From assembly GCA_030844895.1 (NCBI GenBank), contig CM061231.1, positions 88,322,706 through 88,386,705 of the forward strand: 64,000 nucleotides of DNA, read 5' to 3'. The notes under the pieces were generated by a model that was not told the origin of the DNA, did not search any database, and was given only the letters and a program-made list of their open reading frames with translations. Numbering within the stretch: the first letter of the stretch is position 1; each line of letters begins with the position of its first letter. This document shows positions 1 through 11,726 of this stretch, in pieces. The translations under genes and the position numbers were made by a program. The stretch is from Ambrosia x helenae. Its lineage: Eukaryota; Streptophyta; Magnoliopsida; Asterales; Asteraceae.

Positions 1-252
1 ATCACCAATATTGTCCGCTTTGCCCATCCAGAGCTCACGGATTTGTTTTTGGTTGCCCAAGTGGAGACTTCCCAGGAGGTCACCCATCCTAAAATTTCTC
101 CCACCTGAGCACGCTTAACTGTGGAATTCTCCTCTCATCCACTAACATTAAGCCCCAAAACGCGTTGGTGATTTTAAGAGGCAAGACATTACTTATGAAC
201 CAAGGATCTCTCCTGGCCACGACCGATGTGGGATTTTCCTGGGGTGTAACGT
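1..252 (-). mobile_element. Cassandra-type TRIM LTR, cut by the window start
   Basis: Read on the minus strand, this stretch has the hallmarks of a Cassandra LTR: a start near TTACACCCC, then CCCACATCGG, the phrase CAACGCGTTTTGGGGC, a long 5S rRNA-like block, and an end that runs into GGACAATATTGGTGAT. Cassandra elements are known short non-autonomous LTR retrotransposons whose LTRs carry a 5S rRNA Pol III promoter. No coding sequence is expected. The right edge is uncertain because it touches the terminal TG of the next LTR; the left part lies outside the window, so a solo LTR cannot be told from a full element. Confidence 0.75.
66..120 (-). promoter_or_regulatory. 5S rRNA-like internal Pol III promoter in the Cassandra LTR
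   Basis: On the minus strand, positions 89 down to 66 match the 5S rRNA C-box region (GGATGGGTGACC followed by TCCTGGGAAGTC) without a visible mismatch, and positions 120-106 match the A-box region (AGTTAAGCGTGCT). The segment between is diverged from real 5S rRNA, so this is a promoter module in an LTR and not a 5S gene. Confidence 0.75.
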
Positions 253-3042
253 GCCAAATAACTGACACTTATTAAATTCTTATAAATCTTAAGGCGACGA
301 TGAATATGTATAGTTAATATATGGTCCTACCACTCGTTTTAAGTAGGATTATATAAATAAAGTCAACAAAATAATTGTTCTAGCGGTTAAACAAGTCAGG
401 TAATTTAAACGAGACTCGAGTCAGTGATAAGTTCGTATACGCGGTGTCCGACTAACCTATACACTTAACCCTATCTATATAATAACACATCTTCTTCTTC
501 CTTTCAACCTCAACACAAAACCCTAGCCTCCTTAACAATACCTACACCTCTTCATCATCCCCTTAATTCTTTTCCTCCTATCATCCTTCACCTCAAGCTC
601 CAACCCCTCCTTCTTCTCTTTCTCAGACTGCAGCAACCACCAGAACCACCACTGAGCCGTTGCTAAACCACCAAACACCGCCTCCTTGATCCACCACACC
701 AACCGCCGCCGCCAACAGCCTCCATCCAAGCCACTCCTCCTCCTTTATCTACTCTCTCTCTCAGCGCCTACACTCCCTCTCCCTCATCCTCTCTTTCTCT
801 TCCAACAACAGCCGGCCACCACCAGGCTTGGTGGTGGCGGCGCAGGCCCTCCACCCTGAAAGCAAGCAGCAGCAGCAACAAGCAACACCCGAGCCCCTGT
901 ACACAACCCACTTCCTCTCCTCCCTCTCTCTCACAGGTCCCTCATCTCTCTCCCTCCTCCCTCTGTTCAGCAGCGGCCGGCCACCACCCGCCTGTTGGTG
1001 GTGGCGGCGCTAGGTTTCAGGCCCGGATGGGTTTAAATCACCAAGAAAAAACTAAGCAAAAACAGTGGTGGATGGCTCGATGGTGATGTGGGTTAGGGTT
1101 GCGATGGTCACATGTATGGTATAATTCTTTTGGGTTCTGAATACGGGTCAAACTTGGTGGTTACGATCGACGGCGAGCAGAAATACAACAATCCTTTTTG
1201 CTTTTTCCTTTTCGGGCTTGATGGGTTGCTGATTCGGTTCTGATGTGGTCATGACGATAAGGGGGCCAGCGGTAGTGCTCGATCTGAGCTTTGAAGGTCT
1301 CGGTCAACTCTTGTTGACCAGGTCAAACTGTTGGTCAACATCGGTCAAACAGACCGACCTGGTCAACGCGTGGACAACGATTCAGAATCTGTCGACACTC
1401 GGTTCGCGAGTCCATTTACAGAGAGGTTTAACGCTTGTCACACCTTTATTTTATTTATGTCGCGCTACAATTAATTATCTTAGCATATATAGATGTATAT
1501 TGTGAAAACTAAAACGAACCGAATCGACTTGCGACTAAAAGTTGTCTTATTATTAACTTGAACGAACGAAAAATGACCAACTCATAATATACTTTCTGAC
1601 GCAAGGTTAATCAAATGTTAAGCTATATATGTATACATATCACTTATCGAAATGTATAGTTTCTTATTATTATAACGCTTTAAGTTAAGCAAGCCGTCGA
1701 ATAAGATAGCTCAGTTAAATTGTATTGCGTTTTGAGAAATTGGGCAATTGATGTTTTGAGTTAAAATAGACGACTTGTGTTGTCTGGTTTCTTACAAAAA
1801 ACAGAGGAAACTCTGCCCAAATTTTTATAAAATATAAGAACCAAATCGGCCTTTCAAGTTTATGATTTTGTGTAAACGAGATTATGTTTTTACAAATAAA
1901 TTCTAATTTCAAATCTTACGTCGTCAAAAAAAAAAAAATAGAAATATTTATATTTACTAATAAGTACAAATATTTATAACGATATGATACCTACTCTATC
2001 CGAGCTATAAAACGAGTTAACATTCAAGTCGAATTACGCAAATATTATTTTCGCTATCCAAGATGTTTCTTAAGCAATAATCTCAAGACGCGACTATAAA
2101 TACTATATCAAAGTACTAATTTTAAGTAACTATACAAATGCTTATATTTTCAATAAACCAAACCAAGTTACTATCGGTTCGTTAAGTTATACACACTTAA
2201 GACGCGCGTACGTTCAATGCGAGTCTAGGTAGTTTAATAAACTATCTTTACAACCAAGAAACAAAACAAGCTTATTTGTATTAGAATTAAGGGTATCCTT
2301 TACTTGTAATAGGACACGAGAGATTCCATTAATCCAGCTTCAGACATTGTTTGCTATTCTTTCATGATGCACTAAGGTGAGTTTACGTAATCCTGTTTAT
2401 GCGATTCTTTATACTTGCAACAATTTTAAGCAATTCAACATATATGTCTAGTAGTAAACTTTATTGCCTCATGTATTAGTCAACAGTTTCAACGAGTTTC
2501 AACGAGTTTCAACATTTACATAATCATTAGCTATGGCCAAGCCAGCGATACTCAATAATAGATCTATTGGATTGACAACCCCACCCGGATACGTGTACCT
2601 CCTACATAGGTCACGTGGGTGATTGTTATCGTTCAACATATTACTAAGGTGAACCGTAGATGACGGGATGGACCTAAACTAGTCGGAGGTTTGATTATGT
2701 CAACATATTATACTATTGCATGTAGACTTAAATTTACGATAGACATACGAATTGCTAGACTTTTATACTTAAACTATTTGCTTAACATGGATTATGTATT
2801 CTCACCAACTTCTAGTTGACCCCCCCCATTTTTCCAAACTCAACAGGAAATACTGATGCTTGAAGCCTAGAGCTAGCATGAGGAGATATTTGAAGCTTTG
2901 TTGATTACTTGATGTAGACTTTAATGTAATTCAACATTGTAATGTATTAAAGGATTATTTAAACATGTGTACTACCATGAGCTACTGAACAATCATTCAT
3001 ACGTGGCACCTCGATGTTTCCGCCATCGGTTGGGGTGTTACA
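245..3042 (+). mobile_element. Lone Ty3/gypsy LTR (solo or truncated), Tekay-like
   Basis: The right end (GGTTGGGGTGTTACA preceded by the CGTGGCACC...CGCCATCGG phrase) is nearly the same as the LTR ends of elements A and C, and a block around 2560-2640 (GGATTGACAACCCCACCC, CGTGGGTGATTGTTATCG) matches the LTR of A. TGTAAC at 245 is a reasonable LTR start. No TGGTATCAGAGC primer-binding site follows 3042 and no matching 5-bp duplication is seen (TGGGG before, TCATC after), so this is a solo LTR that lost its duplication or a truncated copy. TA-rich promoter-like sequence lies near 470-485, then a CT-rich stretch to about 1010. Short open frames inside (for example 828-1013 and 1245-1505) have no recognisable product. 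Confidence 0.6.
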
Positions 3043-5104
3043 TCATCACCTTTTCATATCCAATTTCATATCTTGTTACCAGTTTGTGTACACAGAATTA
3101 ACATATAATAACCCTAAAATCCAGAAACGAAAGTAAAAGAGAAAAAGCGATTGTCTTTTCGCCTTGATGGGCTTAAGCGCGCTTTTTAGAACCAAGATCA
3201 CACGATGCCCTTGTGATCAATTGTTCTTTGTTAATTGCTTATAGAATAAATAAACTTATAATTTAAAGTTAAAGGCTATAAAAATCAACGAAACCAAGAA
3301 GCAAAAAACAATACAGAACCAAGTGATGAACACAGTTACACAACCACTTAAAAATTAGCTACTGAAATGACAGATCACATAATCATGTATGAATATAATC
3401 GAATGTTAGATAAAATTAAAACTCTAAATACTAAAAGTTTCTTACTTCAGCCTGGCGACCGGCATGAAGTCTGACAAAACAACTCTCGTCTAAATCAAAC
3501 AGTTAACCGCCTCACTTCCTCTTTCCACCCTACGGCGAGACATTCTTCCATAAACCCACCGGTCGGTGCTCCAATGGCCGCCTCACATATTATTGCACAT
3601 ATTATCACGGATAGGAACCCAGATTGTGATGATGCAAGGGATCTAGGGTTTTGCATATCTCCCGCTCCTCCTGTAGTAGGGCTGTGGGTGACGACGATTG
3701 GGTAGTTGTGGGTGTATAGGTGATCGTATAGAGAAAAGGAGGAATACGGAGGAAGAGAGAGATTAGAGAGTGTGTGGCGCGACGAGGAAGATGGATACAA
3801 GTGTTGATGACCAGAGGGAAGTAGATGGATACGTGTGGGTTTGTGGAGGAGAAATGGAGGTGGGTAGGTGATGTGTTCGGTGGAGGGTTTCAAAACAGAA
3901 CACGTGGCTAGGGAGCAGAAGCAAAATTACCAAAAACAACCCCACATGAGTTGATAATCACCATCAATTCTGATGTGAAAAAAAAAAAAAAACTTGGCCA
4001 TAAACGATTCGAACCCAAGTAGTTTCTTTATAACATATATCATATCACCACCACACTACTACCATAGGATGTTAATATTATTGAAACATAACATATTTAA
4101 CAACATACAAAATTAGGACAAAATACAAACACTGTTCAAATCACAAGGTGTATTATTATAGTTAAATTATTTCAAAAATATTTATTGGTAGTGGCCGACA
4201 TTAATTCATGGCAACATGGGTGTGTTTCGCCACTAACAGTCACCGAATTTATAATAATAAAACATGCAAGGTTTTCACCCCATGCAAATGTATAAGATTC
4301 AATGGCTTACCTGTGCTAACAAAAGTAAGGCGCAAACGATTAAGATAATTAAGTAAGGGTAGCTCCACGAGATGGTAACGAACGACGGTTTCAACTAAAA
4401 AAATGACGGTGGTGTTCAGGTGCTGGCGTCGAAGGTTGTGGTGGTCGAAAAGTGCAGGATACTTTCGAATATTATCACCAAAAATTTTCACCGTCGTGTT
4501 GGTTGGGAGGTTGATATTTAGCGTGGTCGCGAGTGAAGTTGTTTTGGTCGGAAAACGGGGCGGCGGTGGGAGGTTTAATGGTGCCGGTTGTTATGGTAAT
4601 GGTAGGTTGTGTGGTAGTATCGGGGTGGTAGTGGGGATGCGAGTTGTGGGTTCCAAAATAGATTTACAGCGGGTCAACTAATATAGTGTTGGTTCGTATT
4701 TATGGTCTCCTTGATCTATGCGCGTGATTTTAGCCATAAAAAAGAAAATAAGGTTTCGCCGAGTGAAACACATTATCCGGTTGCGTTGATTCCGGCTTGT
4801 GATTGAAAGGAATGGAAATGAAGAATGTGCAATTAATGCACTTTGTCTTTTGTGCAAGCATTGTAAGATTTGATGATTTTTTTTTTTTAAAGGCTCGAGA
4901 CATTCATGTCTCTTCTTTTCTTTATTTGACTTTTTCTACACAATTAAGATCTTAGATTATTATTATTATTGTTGTTTATTTATCATTATTCATTATAAAT
5001 AATAATGAGCAAGTTGTAAGGCTTGCTATACGTTGCTATTATATGATCGATTACAAATCAAATTATTATTATAAAAAAAATATTAATTTTATAAATTTGA
5101 GGAA
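3043..5104. other. Non-coding region, no gene recognised
   Basis: AT-rich sequence with short frames of no recognisable content. A 132-codon open frame on the minus strand at 3495-3893 is rich in Ser, Pro and His from simple CT/GA-rich sequence and lacks domain signals, so I do not call it. A tRNA-related module is listed separately at 3978-4070. Short T and AT runs lie near 4879-5000. Confidence 0.5.
3978..4070 (-). repeat. tRNA-related (SINE-like) fragment followed by a T run
   Basis: Read on the minus strand: an A-box-like TGGTAGTAGTGTGGTGG (4064-4048), then a good B box GGGTTCGAATC (4016-4006), then a 15-nt T run (3992-3978). This is the layout of a tRNA-derived SINE or decayed Pol III unit. 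No duplication or cloverleaf was established. Confidence 0.4.
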
Positions 5105-5785
5105 ATTTAATAATGTTACACCTAATCCCTTCGAGCTTTTTTATGACACCTTTTGGGGCAGCAACGATCGACAAATAATACGAGGGGAGGCTACCTAGGA
5201 CCGCCTTGGCAAGTAAGGCTCTCCCCGCCAAGGATAAATGTCTCCCCTTTCAACTCGACAGCTTGTTTGGGAACTTCTCCACCACCGGTAGCCAATGTTT
5301 TGCCCTCTTCATGTTCGCCCCAATTGGGACCCCGAGATGTATGAAAGGAAGTGAGCCGGCTTTACATTTCAAAATTCCCGCCAACTGCTCCACCTCCTCT
5401 TCCCTAACGCCAACCCCAATCAAGTTACATTTCTCCCGGTTTATACTAAGTCCAGAGACTAAACTAAACCATCTCAGAAAACGGTTTAAGCTCTTGACAT
5501 TAAACTCCGACCATTCCCCGAAAAACAACATGTCGTCTGCGTAGCATAGATGCGAAAGATTGGGACCATCATTTGGGAGTTTAAACCCATGGTACAGCCC
5601 CAAACCAACAGCCCTTTTCATGAACATAGTAAGCACTTCCATTGCAATAATAAAAAGGAAAGGCGAAAGAGGGTCACCCTGCCGTAGGCCACTCTTGATA
5701 GGGACTTCCCTTGAAGGGGCACCATTGACAATCACTGAGCCCTTTTCGCGAATTGAGTCTACCGTTTTTAAAGTAGTGTTATAAT
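5105..5785 (-). pseudogene. LINE (non-LTR retrotransposon) reverse transcriptase fragment
   Basis: The minus-strand frame 5735-5250 encodes a plant L1-type reverse transcriptase: GLRQGDPLSPFLF, then the catalytic YADDMLFF, then LSINREKCNLIGVG and a GVPIG segment. Below 5250 the same frame continues past a stop (probably TGG to TGA) into GRHLSLAGRALLAKAVLGSLP-like sequence down to about 5105. Upstream it is open to about 5785. Endonuclease, the rest of ORF2 and the poly(A) tail are missing, so it is a dead piece truncated on both sides. LINE RT copies the element's own RNA at a nicked target; nothing here could still do so. Confidence 0.9.
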
Positions 5786-6717
5786 TATTACTCTATTCTC
5801 TTTTAGTGTAAATACTCTACTTCAAATCTGTAGAGTAATTATTTATACGTTTAGTAGGTTAATTAATTTGTATTGGATCCCACCCGTGATAATAGAATAC
5901 GTTACAATCAAAACTCCTAGGAATTCCCTAATTAAACGCTAAAGAAAATTAAAGCCCTGTCTAGGACATAATTGCCTAGTAAATCAATTATCATTATCAT
6001 TACCAATATATTTATACATGACCAAATTTAACAATAAAACGCTACTTTCATAATTTCCTTATTTATAAAAGGGTATTTTCGTTATTTCGGGTTCTCTCTA
6101 TTTAAAGCCTTTCATCATGCTTGATTTCTTGATCATTTTCACTTACTATTTTCCCACGAGAGAGACAGATAAATTACCTACTGCAAAGAGAGAGAAGCCA
6201 TCACACTGACTATAACCACCGTCACACCACCGCCTTAATCACCATCACTCAAGCAACATCACCACTGTAACACAACGTCACCATCACTATCATCAGGGCA
6301 TCTTGTAAGAAACTATTTTGATTTATTTCTGACAAAAACAGGTTTGAAGAAAAAGCATTTATTAAGCTATTAATTATATGCTATTTATCTTACTGAAATG
6401 TAACTTCTTTAAATTCATTTTGTGAGCTATTAACTATATGCTTTGATCAATTTATACATTCTCCAATCTCAAAACATTTTAAACTAGAACACGTAAATTT
6501 GCCCAAAAGGGCTTATAGCCCAATCGTACCAATATATTTATTAAGGTCTTGTACTCCTATTATGTTAAAAGTCAAAGCCCTGAGACCAAAAAAATATTGA
6601 TATGCTAAACAAATGCTAATCTATAGTCAAATATACAAAACTTTATTTGTTTGATTCTTTCACTATGTAACTTTATAGTACAAGTTTCTTCAGAGAAAAC
6701 ACATAAGTTAAAAAGTG
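5786..6717. other. Non-coding; possible decayed LTR or promoter-like sequence
   Basis: No coding frame stands out. A TATA-like TATTTAAAG near 6100 is followed by a CA/CT-rich leader-like stretch (6130-6300) with CACCATCAC repeats, which resembles the R/U5 part of plant LTRs or a 5' UTR, but no LTR ends were found. The last 200 bases lie just downstream of the glycosyltransferase stop codon and probably include its 3' UTR. Confidence 0.4.
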
Positions 6718-8779
6718 TCATTCTTTCCATGACTCACTACATGCAGAATGATTTGACCATGCAAATTGCGAAGTTTCATCGATTGGTGACGCCTTAAACC
6801 TCTGCCAATCATGCATTATCCTCATCAAATCTCGCACTTTGGCTTTGATACTACGACAACAATTCGCATGGAAAGTTACAACAGCTCTAACATCCCTACT
6901 ATCTTCACAAATTCCACTAAAAAAAACTGTATCCAAGAACCTAACTTTAAGGCCTAATCGTCTAAAAGCACCTTTCCTCATTAGTTCAACAAGAACATCT
7001 TGTTCTTTCATACCTGTTGAGTTGTCCTTTCTAGCGTACCATTCGTCGAACAATGCAATTGTTTTGTTATTTGATTTGATCATGTAGAAACCAGTGTTGA
7101 TCATCTGGCCTTCTTCAGACCATTGTTTGCCGTTAAACTCATCGACACTGATCTGAAGATCTATATTATGGTTTGTGTTTAGCCTTGGAAATGGATCTCT
7201 TAGCCATAACACATCTGTATCCTGTAATGAAGTCAACTTAAATATGTAAATCAATATGATCTACATATATAAACAAAAGAATTGTGTAAATATCACTACA
7301 AAATGAACTTTAAATTTTATTTACAACCCTAAAATTAAGCATAAAGTATTAAGCATTTTCTTTATTAAGTTTTGTATATGTAATTTGCTGTAGTTTAATA
7401 CAAGTTCCTAGTTATTGTAGATCACCTTAACCATATTAAAAAAAGCATGAGTAAATTAATGGTAAGCTACAATGATCCACAATTGATGTTTATTCATGTT
7501 TACTTTTGATATAGTCAACAAAAAAATTATTTTATTTTTTATTTTATAGTAGTTGTTTTTAATCAATTGTCTTGTTCATAATTATGTTGTTAATTTTACA
7601 AAAAAAAAAAAAAAAAAAAAAAAAGGTTAACATTAATAAAAATAATAATCTTACAACATTTTAATACCTAATAAAAGTAGAGTGACATAGAAAAACAAAT
7701 TGTTTTAGCAACTATAGTAAGAACACTTATGAAACTTGGTTATATCTTGTGTCCCAAGATAAAAGACTAAAAGTTACTAGGGATGTAACGAGCAAACTAT
7801 AACTACTATTACCGTGAAGATGAAGTTGTATCCGCGCCTAAGAACATCTCCGAGAATACGCGTTCTATGCCACATCATATTGATGAAATCGTCCGACATG
7901 TACATCTTCTCACCCATGAAATCAGCACCATCCGTCTTCAGTTTGTAACAATGTAATCTAAGAAACATGCATCGTTCATACGCGGTTTGATCAACCGCAA
8001 TGATCAAAAGATGGTTAACAAGTGGCCTTGTACCTTCTCCCATCCAAAACCCATCCAAAAATATGTCGAGCATTGCTTTATCTCCCTCAACATAGGCTTT
8101 ATTCACCATTGTTAATATCACTGTTTTGTATCTTGTTGCAGCTCCAGCCAGTGCCTTTTCTAAAGTATCAACATGTCTCCCTCGCTGCATAATTTAACCA
8201 ATGATGCCAAGGTTAAAAACATCATATGTCAAGAACTGTATGAAGTGTGCACACTATAAAAAAACTTTTAAGTTTCCTACCCACATTTCTGTTGTAAATG
8301 TGTAGGATTAAATCACCGTTGATTTCCAACAAAAAAATAACCGTAGAAAAGTCTGGGAAATCCATGAAATGGGACGTGTTGAAAATGTGACTACAAAAAT
8401 GTTATTTGTTAGACGCTTTGTGGGAAAGACTTTTCTAAGACAATTTATCCAACAAAATAAGTTTTGTAGGAAAAGTGACCATTTATGAATGCATTTTCGA
8501 TGAATTTATTGTTCGAAAACGACCAGTTTCAATAGAAATCAGTTTTGTAGGAAAAGTGACCATTCTAAATGCATTTTCCACAAATTTTGCCATCATAAAA
8601 CAACCTAGTTTTCTAGTAGTGCTATGTAAGATTACCATGACCAAATTTGCAAAACGAGAATCAAAATCGTGCGTTATCTGTGAAATTGATCCAAAAAAGA
8701 TGAAAAAAATGGATACAAACACAAAGATGAATAGGGCAAGAGGGAATCTAGCCCTATGTGGTTGAATAATTGATTTCAT
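6718..8779 (-). CDS. DUF271/GT77-type nucleotide-diphospho-sugar transferase (At4g15970-like), 3 exons
   Basis: Predicted exons on the minus strand: 8779-8636 (48 codons), 8184-7813 (124 codons), 7221-6718 (167 codons plus stop), all joined in phase 0, giving 339 residues. Splice sites: CATG|GTAATC, TGCAG|CGAG, TCACG|GTAATA, TTACAG|GATAC. Exon 1 starts with a short basic head and one hydrophobic segment (about residues 13-32), as in a type II Golgi anchor. Exon 2 carries KTVILTMVNKAY and HLLIIAVDQTAY; the exon 2/3 junction creates the DTD nucleotide-sugar/metal motif followed by VLWLRDPFPR; exon 3 has MINTGFYMIKSNN, KEQDVL, VRFLDTVFFSG and FHANCC, all typical of plant PF03407 proteins. Length is at the short side of the family. 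The acceptor sugar and substrate are unknown. The exon 1 donor is the least certain point. This is the only plausibly intact host gene here. Confidence 0.85.
8252..8621. mobile_element. CACTA-like MITE in intron 1 of the glycosyltransferase gene
   Basis: Begins CACTATAAAAAAAC and ends with the complement of CACTACTAGAAAAC, so the ends are CACTA...TAGTG with a 14-bp imperfect terminal inverted repeat. Length is 370 bp with no coding capacity. The flanking triplets (GCA and CTA) do not match, so the 3-bp duplication is not confirmed. An internal phrase, GTTTTGTAGGAAAAGTGACC, occurs twice (near 8461 and 8543). Confidence 0.6.
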
Positions 8780-9121
8780 TTGAATTCAGAAGGCCATAGC
8801 GTAGAAGACGGTGGTTGTGGGTGATGGTGCGGTTGAGGTGGTGGTTTCAGGGAAGTTTTCTTGTTAACGTAGATGGTTTAATTTAGAAAGAGAAGATTTA
8901 ATGGTAATGATAAAGAGGTAATGTTGGAGTCGATTTCATATTTTATGGGCTTTTTATTTGGTTATTTCTGGTGGAATTCTTAATGTAGTTTTCTATTTTA
9001 AGCAAAGTGTCATGCAATAAATAAACTTTATCTTAGATCTTACCCAGTTTATCCCTCGGAGCGTTTCGAGATATAGAAAAATTTAGTATAAAGTGATAAA
9101 ATGTGTGTACTATAAAAGAAG
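8780..9121 (-). promoter_or_regulatory. Upstream region of the glycosyltransferase gene
   Basis: This holds the presumed 5' UTR and core promoter of the minus-strand gene, limited upstream by a MITE at 9122. It contains GGTGGTTGTGGGTGATGGTG-type low-complexity sequence near 8810-8850. No clear TATA box or known element can be assigned with confidence. Confidence 0.35.
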
Positions 9122-9537
9122 GGATTGGCTAAATGCACTCCCATTTTTTACTAATTGCACCCACTTCTAAAAAAACAGTTTAAAAGTTATCAAATTCTAT
9201 CCTCCTACTTTAAAAACAAAATCATTTTAGTAACTCATCTTTTCGTGTAATCAACCCTTTTTAAGTTACTCACCCCATGAACATCATCTTCATCACATAA
9301 TTGAAGCATCACCGTCCCATGAATCTCGTCATCATCTCGGTGGTACAAAACCCCATCTGAAATATTGTTAGTTTTAATCTTTATGATTTAATTACTATAG
9401 TTTGAGACAAACTTAGATCAGGATAGAAGAGGAAATTCTATAAAAAAAAATATAAGGTTTAATTATGTTTATTTAAAAACTTTAAGGGGGGTGTAATCAG
9501 TAAAAATAACATAAAGGGAGTGTATTTAGCAACACCC
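9122..9537. mobile_element. MITE with long terminal inverted repeats
   Basis: The left end (TTGGCTAAATGCACTCCC ... ACTAATTGCACCC) and the complement of the right end (TTGCTAAATACACTCCC ... ACTGATTACACCC) form an imperfect inverted repeat of about 45 bp. AAGAAG flanks both sides (9116-9121 and 9538-9543) as a candidate duplication. No ORF. The superfamily (Mutator or hAT) cannot be decided by eye. Confidence 0.65.
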
Positions 9538-9934
9538 AAGAAGAAATAGGCCAATTTTTAGATTTTCTTTTGTAAAGTATCAACACTCGTCTCTGTACAA
9601 CTGTCACTTTCTCAATACACTTTAAAGTTTTGATGTGAACCCGAAAAAAAAAAAACCAAATTAGTATTAAATGATATGCCATGATGATGATGATGATGGG
9701 TGATTATGATGTGTAAAGTGAGCATATGTTAATGATTGATATACTAATTCAATTTTCACTAAATAAAACAATCAATATGTAAGCAATGAAGGTCCATTTG
9801 AAGATAAATAAATAAACATGATCTAATTGTTATCGACTACAAAGATTGTAGGATAGTAATTTTTCATGTCTTCAGACTATTTTCTCTATTCATATATAAT
9901 TTATCTATTTCATTAATCACCAAAATACAATAAT

Positions 9935-9974
<40 letters not shown>

Positions 9975-10195
9975 TATAGCACTATGATACTAATTGGAAA
10001 AATAATAAAACACTCATTAATTTGGTGTATTTTTTTTTTTCAAAAAAAAAATGTCGTATAAAAATGTTATTAATGTTAAAAAATCATGGGAAAAGCGCAT
10101 GTGCCATGCACATGAGAGAGAAAATAATTTAATAGTTTTGGAGGAAAATTAAGGGGAGAGATGGCCTCATTGAGTGCCATATATGTGTTCTACCC

Positions 10196-10198
<3 letters not shown>
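9538..10198. other. Non-coding AT-rich region with poly(T) tracts
   Basis: No gene seen. It contains a GAT-type microsatellite near 9683-9697, an uninterrupted T run of about 39 nt at 9935-9973, and a T run facing an A run near 10031-10050 that could form a hairpin. Confidence 0.5.

Positions 10199-10263
<65 letters not shown>
10199..10263. repeat. (TA)n microsatellite
   Basis: About 32 uninterrupted TA units. It directly abuts the probable mitochondrial segment on its right. Confidence 0.95.
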
Positions 10264-10267
<4 letters not shown>

Positions 10268-10842
10268 TTAGCATGGAAGTCAGCCCGCTCCATTCTGCTA
10301 CTAGGGTTCCAAACCTTCCTCTTAGTTCTATAAAGACCTTTCCAACTCAAGAGATGCTAAAGCTATTGTGAATTGGTCTTTCTAAGTCGGAAAGAGGGCT
10401 TTGGGCAAAGAGCAACTCGAAAGTACTTGACTTCAGTCCCAGTACTGAAAGACGTGACTTCAGGAGTGGATTTCGGAAGGAAAGACTTCGTTTACTTCCT
10501 GCAAATTCTTATGTAAGAACTAGTAGAAAGAAAGGAATTTTGAACTAAATAAGGCAGCATTGATAGACCGTTGAATGAGAATGCTTGAGCGGGAATCGTC
10601 TTAGCAACTGGCTATAGACATGACTAAAAGCCGCCGGGAGAGGAGAGACAATCTTTCATGAGAGAGGGACGAGCGAGTGAGAGATTGGGAAAAAAAGAGG
10701 TAGGCCTTCTGAGCGGTCATTTAGGGGCCTTGTTAGCGAGCCATCATTCTTCCCTAAGCTGCCAGAGTCCGATCGAAGCGAGCAAGAGATAGAGGAATCA
10801 TCGCTCATAGATGTGAATTGAGAAAGCCCTAATTCTTTTTCA

Positions 10843-10846
<4 letters not shown>
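10264..10846. other. Probable mitochondrial DNA insert (NUMT)
   Basis: This segment of about 580 bp differs sharply from its surroundings: near-balanced base composition, no AT runs, and phrases such as GAAGTCAGCCCGCTCC, GAAAGAGGGCTTTGGGC and CGATCGAAGCGAGCAAGAG that look like plant mitochondrial intergenic DNA. It is bounded by (TA)n on both sides. I recognise no mitochondrial gene in it, so the organelle origin is inferred from style alone. Confidence 0.45.

Positions 10847-10880
<34 letters not shown>
10847..10880. repeat. (TA)n microsatellite
   Basis: About 17 TA units between the probable mitochondrial segment and the 3' end of a minus-strand Helitron at 10881. Confidence 0.95.
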
Positions 10881-10881
<1 letters not shown>

Positions 10882-11726
10882 TAGTTTTATACCTCAGAAG
10901 CGTCCCGGGGTTGACAAATCTAAGTAAGGTAAATAAAATGATGTCGTCGGTTGAATTTTTACCAATTGATACTTGTTTATCAACATCGGAATAATATCCA
11001 AACATGAGCAGTAGACACAAATAACCGGAGCATGGTCTATACTTTCAAATTACAATACTAAATCCTTGGCTAAGCAACAATAAAATCAAATCAGTACAAT
11101 AGGACTCCCATATTCCTCAAAATCCTCCTACGGACATCTTATGTTCAAACTTCAGTATCACAAAAAAGAAACAACTAAAACTCATGTTATTTTCCGAATT
11201 TTAAACTCTTTTTACACTAACGGATTTATATCTGAATTTTGGTAACAATCACTTCAAAACTGCTGTTCCTGATCATGTTGCTTCTAACCTAAACCCTAAC
11301 TAAACATTCTCTCAATGATAAATAATTTTCAGAAAACCTAAGCTCAGTATACATGTGCATACTCTTCATGATCAACAGAATAATATCTAATGTGAGCAAT
11401 AATCACGATAAAACTACTGATTCTTACCCTAACTACACATTTTGTCATTAATCAACCGATTGAAACTTTCTTAAAACTAACAGAATAATATCCAAATTTG
11501 GGTAATAATCAACAAAAACTACTTATTAAAAGAGAATTGACCAGAAATCTGCACATTATCTTCATTATTAATAATTAACATAATTATATCCAAATTTAAG
11601 CAATAATCACACAATAAGTGCTGATCTGATACAAATTCTCTACATGATCAATAATAGTAAGAAAGTTAAATCCTAACTAAGCAGCAACAAATTCAAGTTA
11701 ATAAAATTAGTAAATAAACAATAGAC

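Noticed and set aside
66..120. True 5S rRNA gene
   Set aside because: Only the internal promoter boxes match; the intervening and terminal parts are diverged and the context is a Cassandra-type LTR.
240..3047. 5-bp target duplication for the lone LTR at 245-3042
   Set aside because: TGGGG (240-244) and TCATC (3043-3047) do not match, so either the left boundary is different or the flank has changed.
3495..3893. 132-codon minus-strand open frame as a gene
   Set aside because: Low-complexity Ser/Pro/His-rich translation of CT-rich DNA, no domain, and a second overlapping frame (3763-3945) of the same nature.
10174..10371. 65-codon open frame with an Ile-Tyr run
   Set aside because: Its core is the (TA)n microsatellite read as Ile-Tyr; the rest runs into the organelle-like insert without homology.
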